64,000 nt of DNA. Origin: Neorhizobium vignae (GTDB taxonomy: Bacteria; Pseudomonadota; Alphaproteobacteria; Rhizobiales; Rhizobiaceae). Below the pieces are notes generated by a model that was not told the origin of the DNA, made no database searches, and saw only the letters and a list, made by a program, of their open reading frames with translations. The position numbers and the translations under genes are program-made. The stretch spans positions 1 through 64,000 of the forward strand of contig NZ_JNNU01000005.1 in the NCBI RefSeq assembly GCF_000732195.1, in the 5' to 3' direction. Every line of letters starts with the position of its first letter. Position 1 is the first letter of the stretch. This document shows, one piece after another, positions 47,816 to 57,401 of this stretch.

Positions 47816-49186
47816 CTAGGCGGCTGCGGCAACCACCCGGTTGCGCCCGCCGTTTTTCGCTTCGTACAAGGCGCGGTCGGCCTGCTTCAGGAGCTGTTCC
47901 GGCGTCTCGGCGCCCTGCGTGCTGCAGGCGAGGCCCAGAGAGGCGGTGATATTGAGCATGATACCCGCCGTCTTCAGATGGAACGGCTGGCTCTCGATGA
48001 TGCTGCGCAGCCGTTCGGCAATCACGGCCGCCGACGTAGCGTCGGTATCCGGCATGACGACCACGAACTCCTCCCCCCCGTAACGGCAGGCAAGATCGAC
48101 TCCCCTGACGGTCGAGCGGACGCGGGCTGCAAACTCCTTCAGCACCTCGTCGCCGGCATCGTGACCGTAGGCGTCGTTGACCGACTTGAAGCGATCGATA
48201 TCGGTGATGCAGACGGAGAGCGGCCGGGAGCGTGCGGCAGCGCGGTTGAACAAAACCTTGAGGTGATTGTCGAGATAACGCCGGTTGCTGAGGCCGGTCA
48301 GCCCGTCGGTGACGGCAAGCTCGATCGTCTGGCGGACGCTCATGCGCAGGCGATCGTTGTAGCGCTTGCGCTTGATCTGGGTGAGCACGCGGGCCACCAG
48401 TTCGTTCGGGTCGATCGGCCGAACGATATAGTCGTTGACGCCGAGGTCGAGCGCCCGCACGATCAAATCGTCGGCGCCCATTTCGGTCACCAGCAGCAGC
48501 GGCAGGAAGCGGGTACGCTCCAGCGAGCGCAGCTGCGAGCAGAGCCTCAGAGGATCGTATTCGTCGAAATTGGCATTGACGATCACCAGATCGACCGGGC
48601 TCTCCGCCGCCTCGAAAAGTGCTGCCTGCGGATCGGACATGGCAATGACGCCGGCGACAGGCTTCAGCGCCTTGATGATGCGTTCCTGCGAGCTCGCCCG
48701 GCCATCGACGAGCAGGACCTGAGCCGTCTCTTCGCGGCCGTCGGCGCCCTTCAACATGTCTTCCAGCCCGATATTGCTGGCGGTGTCGGCGCGGATGCGC
48801 AGCTCGTCGCTGAGCGTCTTCAGCCGCACCAAGCTTTTCACGCGCGAAATGAGCTGAAGGTCGTTGACCGGTTTGGTCAGGAAATCGTCGGCGCCGGCCT
48901 TGAGCCCGCGCACACGGTCGGACGGCTGGTCGAGCGCGGTGACCATGACGACCGGGATATGGGCGGTGCGCGGATTGGTCTTCAGCCGCTCGCAGACTTC
49001 AAAACCGTCAATGCCGGGCATCATGATGTCGAGCAGGATCAGGTCCACATGCGTGCTGTCGCAGATCGCCAGCGCCTTGTAGCCGTCGTCGGCGGTCAGG
49101 ACGTCGAAATATTCAGCCAGAAGCCTGGCTTCGAGCAGCTTCACATTCGCCGGAATATCGTCGACTACCAGTATCCGCGCCGTCAT
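47816..49186 (-). CDS. pleD: PleD-type diguanylate cyclase response regulator
   Basis: 456 residues from ATG 49186. Domain order REC-REC-GGDEF as in Caulobacter PleD. REC1 has VVDDIPANVKLLE and the phospho-acceptor in LILLDIMMPGIDGF near 53. In REC2 the equivalent aspartate is replaced (LVIVNANFDEYD), the expected adaptor form. The GGDEF domain has RYGGEEFVVV near 371, and the inhibitory RxxD site is RGVD five residues before. It makes c-di-GMP in polar development. It is 16 bases downstream of divK. Confidence 0.95.
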   Translation of the reverse strand: MTARILVVDDIPANVKLLEARLLAEYFDVLTADDGYKALAICDSTHVDLILLDIMMPGIDGFEVCERLKTNPRTAHIPVVMVTALDQPSDRVRGLKAGADDFLTKPVNDLQLISRVKSLVRLKTLSDELRIRADTASNIGLEDMLKGADGREETAQVLLVDGRASSQERIIKALKPVAGVIAMSDPQAALFEAAESPVDLVIVNANFDEYDPLRLCSQLRSLERTRFLPLLLVTEMGADDLIVRALDLGVNDYIVRPIDPNELVARVLTQIKRKRYNDRLRMSVRQTIELAVTDGLTGLSNRRYLDNHLKVLFNRAAARSRPLSVCITDIDRFKSVNDAYGHDAGDEVLKEFAARVRSTVRGVDLACRYGGEEFVVVMPDTDATSAAVIAERLRSIIESQPFHLKTAGIMLNITASLGLACSTQGAETPEQLLKQADRALYEAKNGGRNRVVAAAA

Positions 49187-49202
49187 GAGGTCCGTTCCGT
49201 TT

Positions 49203-49574
49203 TCACGCGTCGCCCAGATATGTTTTAATCGTCTCGATAAACTTCGGCACCGAGATGGGTTTCGAGACATAGGCCTCGCAACCGCCCTGGCGAATGCGTT
49301 CCTCATCACCCTTCATGGCAAAGGCGGTCACCGCGATCACCGGAATGACGTGCAATTCATCGTCCTCCTTGAGCCATTTGGTGACTTCCAGTCCCGAAAC
49401 CTCGGGCAGCTGGATGTCCATCAAAATCAGGTCTGGGCGATGTTTGCGCGCAAGATCAAGCGCTTCCATACCGTTGCGGGTCTGGATGGTATCGTATCCC
49501 GATGCTTCGATCAGGTCGCGGAAGAGCTTCATGTTCAGCTCGTTGTCCTCGACGATCATGACCCGTTTGGGCAT
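49203..49574 (-). CDS. divK: Single-domain response regulator DivK
   Basis: 123 residues, one receiver domain with no output domain. Acidic pocket in [14 protein letters not shown], phospho-acceptor Asp53 in [13 protein letters not shown], threonine in [10 protein letters not shown] and Lys in [10 protein letters not shown]. In Caulobacter it is phosphorylated by DivJ and dephosphorylated by PleC, acting on the DivL-CckA-CtrA pathway. Its position directly upstream of pleD is conserved. Confidence 0.94.
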   Translation of the reverse strand: MPKRVMIVEDNELNMKLFRDLIEASGYDTIQTRNGMEALDLARKHRPDLILMDIQLPEVSGLEVTKWLKEDDELHVIPVIAVTAFAMKGDEERIRQGGCEAYVSKPISVPKFIETIKTYLGDA

Positions 49575-49706
49575 AGCGATCCGTTCCTTAAATCCCGGCT
49601 TGCATGAGTGCCTTCAGTATATAAGCTCCCGGAACGGCCGATTCCACGGAGCGCCTATCAGGCACGGTAAAGCCATTTAGTTGAAAAAGAGGTAACTCGG
49701 CGGACA

Positions 49707-50015
49707 ATGCGGCGCGATCCCGGTAATGCTCGAAGCAACGAAGCCAAGGCGGAAGAGACGGCAGGCGCCATTCTCGGATGGCTCGCCAACGAACCCGACA
49801 TGCTGGGCCGATTCCTCGCCCTTTCCGGCGTACAGCCCAACCAGTTGCGCAATGCGGTAAACGATCCGGGCTTCCTCGCCGGCATGATCGATTTCCTGAT
49901 GGGGCACGAGCCGACTCTGCTGGCCTTCTGCGAGGCGACGGATACAAAGCCTGAAGCCGTGGCAGCGGCCTCGCACCACTATTCCGGGCCCGGGCTCGAT
50001 TCCGGCGACTATTGA
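49707..50015 (+). CDS. DUF3572 domain protein
   Basis: 102 residues, helical, with ILGWLANEPDMLGRFLALSG near 22-41, QPNQLRNAVNDPGFLAGMIDFL and a C-terminal EPTLLAFCEATDTKPEAV. This pattern is DUF3572, known only from alphaproteobacteria and of unknown function. It is divergent from divK and is followed by a HAD-like gene at 1 base, an arrangement seen next to dinB in rhizobia. Confidence 0.83.
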   Translation: MRRDPGNARSNEAKAEETAGAILGWLANEPDMLGRFLALSGVQPNQLRNAVNDPGFLAGMIDFLMGHEPTLLAFCEATDTKPEAVAAASHHYSGPGLDSGDY

Positions 50016-50016
50016 G

Positions 50017-50667
50017 ATGAGCGAGATCCTCGACCTTTCCCATGTGCGCCTCGGCGACCGGCCGCTCGTCGTCTGCGATGTCGACGACGTGGTGTTGCAC
50101 TTCGTGGCCCCCTTCCAGGAGTTTCTGCGGAGCGAAGGCCATGAGCTCTTGCCGCGCTCGTTCCGGCTCACCGGCAATATCGTTTCCGTGGAGACCCAGG
50201 TCGCGCTTGAGCACCCGGATGTGCGCCGTCTGATCGAGGCTTTCTTCGAGGCCCAGGAAAACTGGCAGATCCCCACCGAGCTGGTCGTTCAGACACTCGA
50301 AACGCTGTCGAAGGATGCCGACGTCGTGTTCCTCACCGCGATGCCGCCGCGCTATCGGGAGCATCGCCGCCGGCTTCTCGACCGGATCGGCCTCACCTTC
50401 CCGATGATCGCCAGCGAAGAGCCGAAGGGGCCGATCATGCAGCGCCTGCATGCCGGGCGTGCCCTGCCCTCCGTCTTCATCGACGACATGGCGCATAATC
50501 TTCACTCGGTGCGCGATCATGTCGCTGAGTGTCTCCTCCTCCACATGATGCCCGACTCCCCCTTGCATCTGCTTGCGCCGAAACCCGCCGAAGGCATCGT
50601 CCGGGCAACCGACTGGTCGCATGCCGCCGAGCTCATCCGCAGCCATATCGAGCCCAAAGCCGCCTGA
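50017..50667 (+). CDS. HAD-like hypothetical protein
   Basis: 216 residues. It has a HAD-type first motif (VVCDVDDVVLHFV, DxD near 21-23), a central motif FLTAMPPRYREHRR with Thr near 109, and VFIDDMAHNLHSV near 156 resembling motif IV (DD). It is probably a phosphatase or phosphatase-like protein; the substrate is unknown. It probably shares a transcript with the DUF3572 gene. Confidence 0.72.
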   Translation: MSEILDLSHVRLGDRPLVVCDVDDVVLHFVAPFQEFLRSEGHELLPRSFRLTGNIVSVETQVALEHPDVRRLIEAFFEAQENWQIPTELVVQTLETLSKDADVVFLTAMPPRYREHRRRLLDRIGLTFPMIASEEPKGPIMQRLHAGRALPSVFIDDMAHNLHSVRDHVAECLLLHMMPDSPLHLLAPKPAEGIVRATDWSHAAELIRSHIEPKAA

Positions 50668-50825
50668 GACCCGCCACCGGCGATGGAAGGCGACCCTTGG
50701 GACTGAAAAGCATCTGGAAGGCTCCCAGCTTTCCGCCGTTACAGGCTCGAAACGAAGACCAATATCCACGTCAAACCTCTACGCTCTCCCTTGTGACTCG
50801 CGAGCTTAGGCCTTAACGTCGCAGT

Positions 50826-50840
50826 GTTCAATCTTTGTTC
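50826..50840 (+). promoter_or_regulatory. LexA (SOS) box upstream of dinB
   Basis: GTTC (50826-50829), seven bases, GTTC (50837-50840) matches the alphaproteobacterial LexA consensus GTTC-N7-GTTC exactly. It ends 6 bases before the dinB ATG. Binding would block dinB expression until SOS induction. Confidence 0.8.
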
Positions 50841-50846
50841 TCTGCC

Positions 50847-52139
50847 ATGATGCCCACGCCTGACAAGACACCCGGCTTCTGTCGCGACTGCCTTGCGGAG
50901 CAGAAGGCGGAAGTGCGCCGTTGCCGCGCCTGCGGCAGCCCGCGCCTCGTCTATCACAAGGAGCTCTATGGCCTGACGCTAGCGCATATCGATTGCGACG
51001 CCTTCTACGCGACGATCGAAAAACGCGACAATCCTGAGCTTGCCGACAAGCCGGTGATCATCGGCGGCGGCAAGCGCGGCGTCGTCTCGACGGCCTGCTA
51101 TATCGCCCGCATCAACGGCGTGCGCTCGGCGATGCCGATGTTCAAGGCGCTGGAACTCTGCCCGGATGCCGTCGTGATCCCGCCGAACATGGAGAAATAT
51201 GTGACTGTCGGGCGGCAGGTACGCGCCATGATGCACGATCTGACGCCGCTGGTTCAGCCGCTGTCGATCGACGAGGCCTTTCTCGAACTCGCCGGCACCG
51301 AACGGCTGCATCACGCCCCGCCGGCACGCATTCTCGCCAAGTTCGCCAAGCGGGTGCAGGACGAGATCGGCATCAGCGTTTCGGTCGGTCTCTCCTATTG
51401 CAAATTCCTGGCCAAGGTCGCTTCCGACCTGCAGAAGCCGCGCGGCTTTTCGGTGATCGGCCGGCAGGAGGCACTGGAATTCCTGGCGGCCCGGCCCGTC
51501 ACGACCATCTGGGGCGTCGGCAAGGCGTTCAACGCGACGCTGGAGGCGGACGGGATCCGCACCATCGGCCAGCTCCAGACCATGCAGGAGGCCGACCTGA
51601 TGCGCCGCTACGGCACGATGGGGCAGCGGCTCTATCGCCTCTCGCGTGGCATCGACGATCGCGAAGTGCATATAAACGACGCGGCAAAGAGCGTATCGGC
51701 CGAGACCACCTTCTTCGACGACATATCTCGTTACGACGACCTCGTGCCGATCCTGCGCCGGCTTTCGGAAAAGGTCTCGACCCGGCTGAAGAAACACGGC
51801 ATCGCCGGGCAGACCGTCGTCCTCAAGCTGAAGACCGCCGATTTCAAGAGCCGCACCCGCAACAAGCGGCTGGAGGACCCGACCCAGCTCGCCGACCGGA
51901 TTTTCAGGACCGGCCTGTCGCTGATGGAACGCGAGACCGACGGCACCAAATTCCGCCTGCTCGGCATCGGCGTCACCGATCTCGGCGACCCGGCGCGTGC
52001 CGATCCGCCCGATCTCATCGACCGCCAGGCAGGCCGCCGCGCGGCCGCGGAAGCGGCGATGGACAAGCTGCGCGACAAGTTCGGCAAGGCCGCGGTCGAG
52101 ACCGGATATACTTTCGGAAGCCGCCGCCGGGATCAATGA
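50847..52139 (+). CDS. dinB: DNA polymerase IV (Y family) with N-terminal zinc-ribbon-like extension
   Basis: 430 residues from ATG 50847. Y-family catalytic residues are in [17 protein letters not shown] near 49-65 and SIDEAFLEL near 140; the little-finger domain follows. Unlike E. coli DinB it begins with about 45 extra residues containing two cysteine pairs (CRDC and CRAC), a probable zinc site. It copies damaged DNA at the cost of fidelity. The perfect LexA box just upstream places it in the SOS regulon. Confidence 0.94.
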   Translation: MMPTPDKTPGFCRDCLAEQKAEVRRCRACGSPRLVYHKELYGLTLAHIDCDAFYATIEKRDNPELADKPVIIGGGKRGVVSTACYIARINGVRSAMPMFKALELCPDAVVIPPNMEKYVTVGRQVRAMMHDLTPLVQPLSIDEAFLELAGTERLHHAPPARILAKFAKRVQDEIGISVSVGLSYCKFLAKVASDLQKPRGFSVIGRQEALEFLAARPVTTIWGVGKAFNATLEADGIRTIGQLQTMQEADLMRRYGTMGQRLYRLSRGIDDREVHINDAAKSVSAETTFFDDISRYDDLVPILRRLSEKVSTRLKKHGIAGQTVVLKLKTADFKSRTRNKRLEDPTQLADRIFRTGLSLMERETDGTKFRLLGIGVTDLGDPARADPPDLIDRQAGRRAAAEAAMDKLRDKFGKAAVETGYTFGSRRRDQ

Positions 52140-52153
52140 AATGTGATCCGTTA

Positions 52154-52161
52154 TTAACCAT
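52154..52161 (+). promoter_or_regulatory. CtrA-type half site upstream of L,D-transpeptidase
   Basis: TTAACCAT at 52154-52161 matches the short CtrA motif reported in rhizobia. The neighbouring TTAA gives TTAA-N8-TTAA, one base too long for the full box. It lies 88 bases upstream of the gene start. Confidence 0.3.
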
Positions 52162-52248
52162 AACGTTAAAACTACTCGCGCCGCGGATAACCTTCCTTAA
52201 ACCTCCTACGCTAATGTGCCGGTCCATGTATTGCGTATGGGGTCGGTC

Positions 52249-53622
52249 ATGTTGCGTCGCCTGGTGTTCGGGTTAGGTCTTTTGTCTGCGACCATGCTGT
52301 CGCATGTGGCTCTTGCGGAAGGTGCCCGCACGCTGCAGATCATCGTTTCCAAGGACAAGCAGTCGCTTGTGGTCTATGATGGCGAAACGGTTCTCACCAC
52401 CTCCAAGGTATCGACCGGCAAGCAAGGCCACACGACGCCGAGCGGGATCTTCTCGATCCTCGAAAAACAGAAATATCACGAATCCAATCTCTATTCGAAC
52501 GCCCCCATGCCGTGGATGCAGCGCCTGACCTGGTCTGGCATCGCGCTTCACGAGTCGAACAGCGTGCCGAACTATCCGGCCTCGCATGGCTGCGTGCGCA
52601 TGCCGGGCGCATTTGCAAAATCGCTCTTCCAGATGACCGAGGGCGGCGCGCATGTGATCATCACCGATGCGCCGGTCGTGCCGCAACTGATCGAGAATGC
52701 CAACCTGTTCCTGCCGCGCAAGCCGCTGCCGACCGGGCCGCTGCTTTCCGATGTCCAACTGCGGACCTCGTCGATCGGCAGCAGCAGCTCGAAACCGGTC
52801 GAAGTGGCGATGAACGTCGTCCCGAACAATCCCTCGATCGTCCATCCGACGACCGACGCGCGGCCGGCTCCGATCCAGCCGGTCACAGCTGAGAAAGAGG
52901 ATGTCGCACCGCTGCGTATCCTCATCACCCGCCGCGGCGATCGCGAGACGCTGATGGACGCCCAGATCCTGCTGCAGCAGCTCGGCTTCGACACCGGCGG
53001 TGGCGACGGGTTCGCCGGCCCGATGACCCGCAGCGCGATTGCCGGGTTCAAGCGCTGGAAGAACCTGTCGCCCAAGGGAGCGCTGGTGACGCCAGAATTC
53101 CTCGACTCGCTCTATGAGACCGCGGGCAAGCCGCGCCCACCGATGGGCCAGATCATGGTGCGCCAGAATTTCCAGCCGCTATTCGAGGCGCCTGTTGGCA
53201 TCAAGAACCCGGAAGTGGCGCTCGGCACGCATTTCTTCAGCGTCGACAAGGTCGAGCGCAAGGAAGAGACGGCCGAATGGCACAGCGTCACGGTTCCCAA
53301 CGGCCTCAGTGCGGCGATGAAGCAGCGGCTCGGGATCACGGTCGCCGACGATCCCTATGCGCCGGGCGCCGCCGCACAGGCCCTCAGCCGCATCGAAATC
53401 CCGGCAGATATTCGCGACCGGATCGAAACGCTGATCAGCGACGGCTCGTCTCTCACGATCAACGACCAGGGCATCGGCCAGGATACCGGCGACGGCACCG
53501 ATTTCATCACCGTCACCCAGCCCGTGCAGCGGGTGGCCGAAGCGCAGACGTCGTTTGCCAAGCCGCAGCCGGTCAGCCAGAGACGCGCGGAAGTGAAACC
53601 CCGCGCCTACGGCCTCTACTGA
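52249..53622 (+). CDS. L,D-transpeptidase (YkuD) with peptidoglycan-binding domain
   Basis: 457 residues from ATG 52249, with a signal peptide (cleavage near ALAEG). ATG at 52237 is an alternative. The YkuD domain (about 25-145) has the catalytic Cys in SHGCVRMPG near 115 and ALHESNS before it. A linker leads to a PG_binding_1-type region (DAQILLQQLGF, DGFAGPMTRSAIAGFKRW near 245-265) and a Pro/Gln-rich C-terminus. It makes 3-3 cross-links or attaches lipoprotein to peptidoglycan. Rhizobia lean heavily on such enzymes for polar growth. Confidence 0.9.
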   Translation: MLRRLVFGLGLLSATMLSHVALAEGARTLQIIVSKDKQSLVVYDGETVLTTSKVSTGKQGHTTPSGIFSILEKQKYHESNLYSNAPMPWMQRLTWSGIALHESNSVPNYPASHGCVRMPGAFAKSLFQMTEGGAHVIITDAPVVPQLIENANLFLPRKPLPTGPLLSDVQLRTSSIGSSSSKPVEVAMNVVPNNPSIVHPTTDARPAPIQPVTAEKEDVAPLRILITRRGDRETLMDAQILLQQLGFDTGGGDGFAGPMTRSAIAGFKRWKNLSPKGALVTPEFLDSLYETAGKPRPPMGQIMVRQNFQPLFEAPVGIKNPEVALGTHFFSVDKVERKEETAEWHSVTVPNGLSAAMKQRLGITVADDPYAPGAAAQALSRIEIPADIRDRIETLISDGSSLTINDQGIGQDTGDGTDFITVTQPVQRVAEAQTSFAKPQPVSQRRAEVKPRAYGLY

Positions 53623-53628
53623 GGCCCT

Positions 53629-53686
53629 TGTTTCTACGCATGTCTTTATCGCAAAACCGCTGCACACTTTTGCGCGACATGCGTTA
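53629..53686. repeat. Nested palindrome between LDT and dnaE 3' ends
   Basis: Outer arms ACGCATGTC (53636-53644) and GACATGCGT (53676-53684) enclose inner arms GCAAAA (53651-53656) and TTTTGC (53668-53673). As I recall, near-identical sequences recur between genes of Rhizobium, Sinorhizobium and Agrobacterium as a palindromic intergenic element. One arm touches the dnaE stop codon. Confidence 0.7.
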
Positions 53687-56600
53687 GACCAGCTCGACAT
53701 CGAGAACGCCCGGCGCTGTGCGAAGCGCCGCGGCGATTTCCGGCGAGATGCGGTATTTCTCCGTCAGCTCCACCTCGATTTCACGCTTGCCGTCGTCCTT
53801 GATGACCACGAAGGATACCAGCCCGTCGCCCCGGGCATTGAGGTGCCGCGCGACGGCGCGCATCGGGCCTGAATCACGCACGAAGACGCGCAGCGCCTTC
53901 TGCATCTGCACCGACTTTTCCTCGAGCGACTGCGCGGTCTGGATGCGCAGGCCGATGCCTTCCGGCCGCTCTTCCGCCTGCACGGTGATGACCAGCGACT
54001 TGCCGGGCTCGAGCAGGTCGCGATATTGCGCCAGCCCTTCCGAGAACAGCACCGCCTCGAACTGGCCGGTCGCATCCGAGAAGGTGACGATGCCCATCTT
54101 GTTGCCGGTGCGGGTCTTGCGTTCCTGCTTGCCGGTCACCGTTCCGGCCAGCCGGCCGGCAGTGGCGCCCTGTTTCACGGCGGCGGAAAAATCTGCGAAA
54201 TTCTGGACGCGCATCTTGGCGAGCACATTGGCATAGGCATCGAGCGGGTGGGCGGAGAGATAGAAGCCGAGCACCTGATATTCGCGCATCAGCATTTCGG
54301 ACGGCATCCACGGCGTAAACGACGGGAAGATCAGCGTTTCCGGCCCGGAGGCGGAGGACGAGCCGAACATGTCGTGCTGGCCGCTGACCTTTTCCCCTTG
54401 TGCGCGCTGCGCATAACCGATGATGCGGTCGAGACCGCCGATCAGCTCGGCGCGGTCGCGGCCGAAACAATCGAAGGCGCCGGCCGAAATCAGGCTTTCC
54501 ATGACGCGGCGGTTGACCTGTTTGGGGTCGATCCTGAGGCAGAAATCCTCGATGCTGGCAAACGGAACATCGCCGCGCACCTCGGTGATGTGGTCGACCG
54601 CCGACTCGCCGACGCCCTTGATAGCGGCGAGCGCATAATAGATCCGATTGTCGCCGGTCTCGAAATGCCGGAACGAGGTCTGCACCGACGGCGGAATGAC
54701 CGCGATGCCGAGGCGGCCCGCATCCTGCCGGAAATCGTTGAGCTTCTCGCTGTTGGCCATATCGTAGGTCATCGAGGCCGCGAGGAACTCGACCGGGTAA
54801 TGCGCCTTCATGAAGGCCGTCTGGTAGGAGACGATGGCGTAGGCCGCGGCGTGCGATTTGTTGAAGCCGTAGTTGGCGAACTTGGCGAGCAGTTCGAAGA
54901 TATTGTTGGCCTGCGGCTTGGAGACGCCGTTCTTGATGGCGCCATCGACAAAGCGTTCGCTCTGCTGGTCCATCTCCGCCTTGATCTTCTTGCCCATGGC
55001 GCGGCGCAGCAGGTCGGCCTCGCCGAGCGAATAGCCCGAGAGCACCTGGGCGATCTGCATGACCTGCTCCTGGTAGACGATAACCCCTTGGGTCTCCTTC
55101 AAGAGATGGTCGATCATCGGATGGATCGACTCGATCTCCTCCTCGCCGTGCTTGCGGGCGTTGTAGGTCGGAATGTTCTCCATCGGGCCCGGACGATAAA
55201 GCGCCACGAGCGCGATGATGTCCTCGATGCAGTCCGGCCGCATGCCGATCAGCGCCTTGCGCATGCCCGCACTTTCCACCTGGAACACGCCGACCGTCTC
55301 GCCGCGCGAGAGCATTTCGTAGGTCTTGGTGTCGTCGAGCGGGATCTTGGCGAGATCTACCTCGATGCCGCGCTTGCGGCAGAAATCGACGGCGGTCTTC
55401 AGCACGGTCAGCGTCTTCAGGCCGAGGAAGTCGAACTTCACCAGGCCCGCCTGCTCCACCCATTTCATGTTGAACTGGGTGACCGGCATGTCCGAGCGCG
55501 GGTCGCGATACATCGGCACCAGCTTCGACAGCGGCCGGTCGCCGATGACGATGCCAGCGGCGTGGGTCGAGGCGTGGCGGTAGAGGCCTTCGATCTTCTG
55601 GGCGATATCGAGGAGGCGTGCGACGACCGGTTCCTTGTCGGCCTCCTCCTGGAATTTCGGATCCTCCTCGATCGCCTTCGACAGGGGCGTCGGGTTGGCC
55701 GGGTTGTTCGGCACCAGCTTGCAGATCTTGTCGACTTGGCCATAGGGCATTTCGAGCACGCGGCCGACGTCGCGCAAGGCGGCGCGCGCCTGCAGCGAAC
55801 CGAAGGTGATGATCTGCGCCACCTGCTCGCGGCCGTATTTCTGCTGCACGTAGCGGATCACCTCTTCGCGGCGGTCCTGGCAGAAGTCGATGTCGAAGTC
55901 CGGCATCGAGACGCGGTCGGGATTGAGGAAGCGCTCGAACAGAAGCGAGAAGCGCAGCGGATCGACGTCGGTAATGGTCAGCGCATAGGCGACCAGCGAG
56001 CCCGCACCGGAACCACGGCCGGGGCCGACCGGAATGCCCTGCTGTTTCGCCCATTTGATGAAGTCGGCAACGATCAGGAAGTAGCCCGGGAACTTCATTT
56101 TCTCGATGACGCTGAGCTCGAAATCCAGCCGGTCGCGATAGTCCTGTTCCGTATAACCGCGCGTCATGCCGAGCGTCGCGATACGCTCTTCGAGACCTTC
56201 CACGGACTGGCGGCGCAGTTCCTCCGCTTCGGCGCGCTCGGCTTCCGCCGGATCGTCGGTGGCGCCGGTGAAGCGCGGCAGGATCGGGTTGCGGGTCTTC
56301 AGCACGAAGGAGCAGCGGCGGGCGATCTCGACCGTGTTTTCGAGCGCTTCCGGCAGGTCGGCGAACAGCTTCGCCATCTCGGCACGGCTTTTCAGATAGT
56401 GGTCCGGCGTCAGGCGGAAGCGGGTGTCGTCCGAGACGATCGCATTGTGGGCAACCGCCATCAGCGCGTCATGGGCATCGTAATCGGCCTTGGTGGGAAA
56501 GAAGGCCTCGTTGGTCGCGACCAGCGGCAGGTCGTGGTCGTAGGCGAGCGTGACGATCTTGTGCTCGTGGCGGCGGTCGTAGGCGCCATGGCGCTGCAGT

Positions 56601-57181
56601 TCGACATAAAGCCGATCGCCGAAGATCTCCTTGAGCTTCAGGAGTCTTGCCTCGGCAAGCGTGGCATTGCCTTCCTTCAGGGGCACATCGACCGGACCGG
56701 TGCCGGCGCCGGTCAGCGCGATCAGGCCTTCGGTGCCGCCGTCCTCCAGCCAGGAGCGGCTGATATGGATGGACTGATGCCCCTCGTCGCCGAGATAGGC
56801 GCGGCTGATCAGATCGACGAGCCGTTCGTAACCGACGGCATTGGCTGCGAGCACGACGATCGTCGGCAGTTTGGCGAGCTGCTGATGGCTGTTACGCCGC
56901 TCGTCGGACTGGTCTTCCATATCGATCGACAGCTGGCAGCCGATGATCGGCTGCAGTCCGTCGCCGATCGCCTTCTGGGCGAATTCCAGCGCAACGAAGA
57001 GATTGTTGGTATCGGTGATCGCGATCGCAGGCTGATTGTCCGCGATCGCCTTCGAGAGGATCTTCTTGAGCGGCAGCGCGCCTTCAAGAAGCGAATAAGC
57101 GGAATGGACGCGCAGGTGAACGAATTGGGGGGTGGTCCCCAGCTTTTCCGATCCCGTTTTTACGTCCATATTGTCTGCCAT
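53684..57181 (-). CDS. dnaE: DNA polymerase III subunit alpha (DnaE1)
   Basis: 1165 residues, normal for replicative DnaE. N-terminal PHP domain (FVHLRVHSAYSLLEGA near 20), polymerase catalytic aspartates in VSMPDFDIDFC near 425 and FDFLGLKTLTVL near 580, helix-hairpin-helix region, and a C-terminal OB fold (GRLAGTVTGKQERKTRTGNK). It replicates the chromosome. The micro-ORF and SOS-type promoter 105 bases upstream are unusual and may affect its transcription. Confidence 0.97.
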   Translation of the reverse strand: MADNMDVKTGSEKLGTTPQFVHLRVHSAYSLLEGALPLKKILSKAIADNQPAIAITDTNNLFVALEFAQKAIGDGLQPIIGCQLSIDMEDQSDERRNSHQQLAKLPTIVVLAANAVGYERLVDLISRAYLGDEGHQSIHISRSWLEDGGTEGLIALTGAGTGPVDVPLKEGNATLAEARLLKLKEIFGDRLYVELQRHGAYDRRHEHKIVTLAYDHDLPLVATNEAFFPTKADYDAHDALMAVAHNAIVSDDTRFRLTPDHYLKSRAEMAKLFADLPEALENTVEIARRCSFVLKTRNPILPRFTGATDDPAEAERAEAEELRRQSVEGLEERIATLGMTRGYTEQDYRDRLDFELSVIEKMKFPGYFLIVADFIKWAKQQGIPVGPGRGSGAGSLVAYALTITDVDPLRFSLLFERFLNPDRVSMPDFDIDFCQDRREEVIRYVQQKYGREQVAQIITFGSLQARAALRDVGRVLEMPYGQVDKICKLVPNNPANPTPLSKAIEEDPKFQEEADKEPVVARLLDIAQKIEGLYRHASTHAAGIVIGDRPLSKLVPMYRDPRSDMPVTQFNMKWVEQAGLVKFDFLGLKTLTVLKTAVDFCRKRGIEVDLAKIPLDDTKTYEMLSRGETVGVFQVESAGMRKALIGMRPDCIEDIIALVALYRPGPMENIPTYNARKHGEEEIESIHPMIDHLLKETQGVIVYQEQVMQIAQVLSGYSLGEADLLRRAMGKKIKAEMDQQSERFVDGAIKNGVSKPQANNIFELLAKFANYGFNKSHAAAYAIVSYQTAFMKAHYPVEFLAASMTYDMANSEKLNDFRQDAGRLGIAVIPPSVQTSFRHFETGDNRIYYALAAIKGVGESAVDHITEVRGDVPFASIEDFCLRIDPKQVNRRVMESLISAGAFDCFGRDRAELIGGLDRIIGYAQRAQGEKVSGQHDMFGSSSASGPETLIFPSFTPWMPSEMLMREYQVLGFYLSAHPLDAYANVLAKMRVQNFADFSAAVKQGATAGRLAGTVTGKQERKTRTGNKMGIVTFSDATGQFEAVLFSEGLAQYRDLLEPGKSLVITVQAEERPEGIGLRIQTAQSLEEKSVQMQKALRVFVRDSGPMRAVARHLNARGDGLVSFVVIKDDGKREIEVELTEKYRISPEIAAALRTAPGVLDVELV

Positions 57182-57285
57182 GCCCGCGCCATATCCATCT
57201 CATGAATCAGGCTATTGTCTGGCGCAGGGCCTTGAGAGTCCAGTTCGGATTTCCCTCCTCAACGCCTTTCGGCCGAGGGCCCGGA

Positions 57286-57372
57286 TCACATGGCCATCAT
57301 GATCATGGAAAGGCTGGCCACGAAGGTGGCGATGGAAGCGAATGCGGCAATGTCACGAAGCAGGTCAGTCAT
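57286..57372 (-). CDS. 28-residue membrane micro-protein, probable SOS-induced (SidA-like)
   Basis: 28 codons from ATG 57372 to TGA 57286. GGGAG (57383-57379) lies 6 bases before the ATG. The peptide opens MTDLLRDIAAFAS and then forms a single hydrophobic helix rich in Ala, Ile and Met to its end. A -35/-10 pair with an internal near-consensus LexA box lies 35-58 bases upstream. Caulobacter SidA, an SOS-induced inhibitor that acts on FtsW/FtsN, is a 29-residue membrane peptide of the same kind. I cannot show homology; size, topology and regulation match. Confidence 0.6.
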   Translation of the reverse strand: MTDLLRDIAAFASIATFVASLSMIMMAM

Positions 57373-57401
57373 CGTCGTCTCCCGTGTTCTCTTATGTTTT
57401 T

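Noticed and set aside
47560..47832. 90-codon minus-strand frame after pleD
   Set aside because: Overlaps the pleD 3' end in another frame, lacks a Shine-Dalgarno and any recognisable sequence.
54026..57205. 1059-codon plus-strand frame antisense to dnaE
   Set aside because: Antisense shadow of a clear dnaE; composition is not protein-like.
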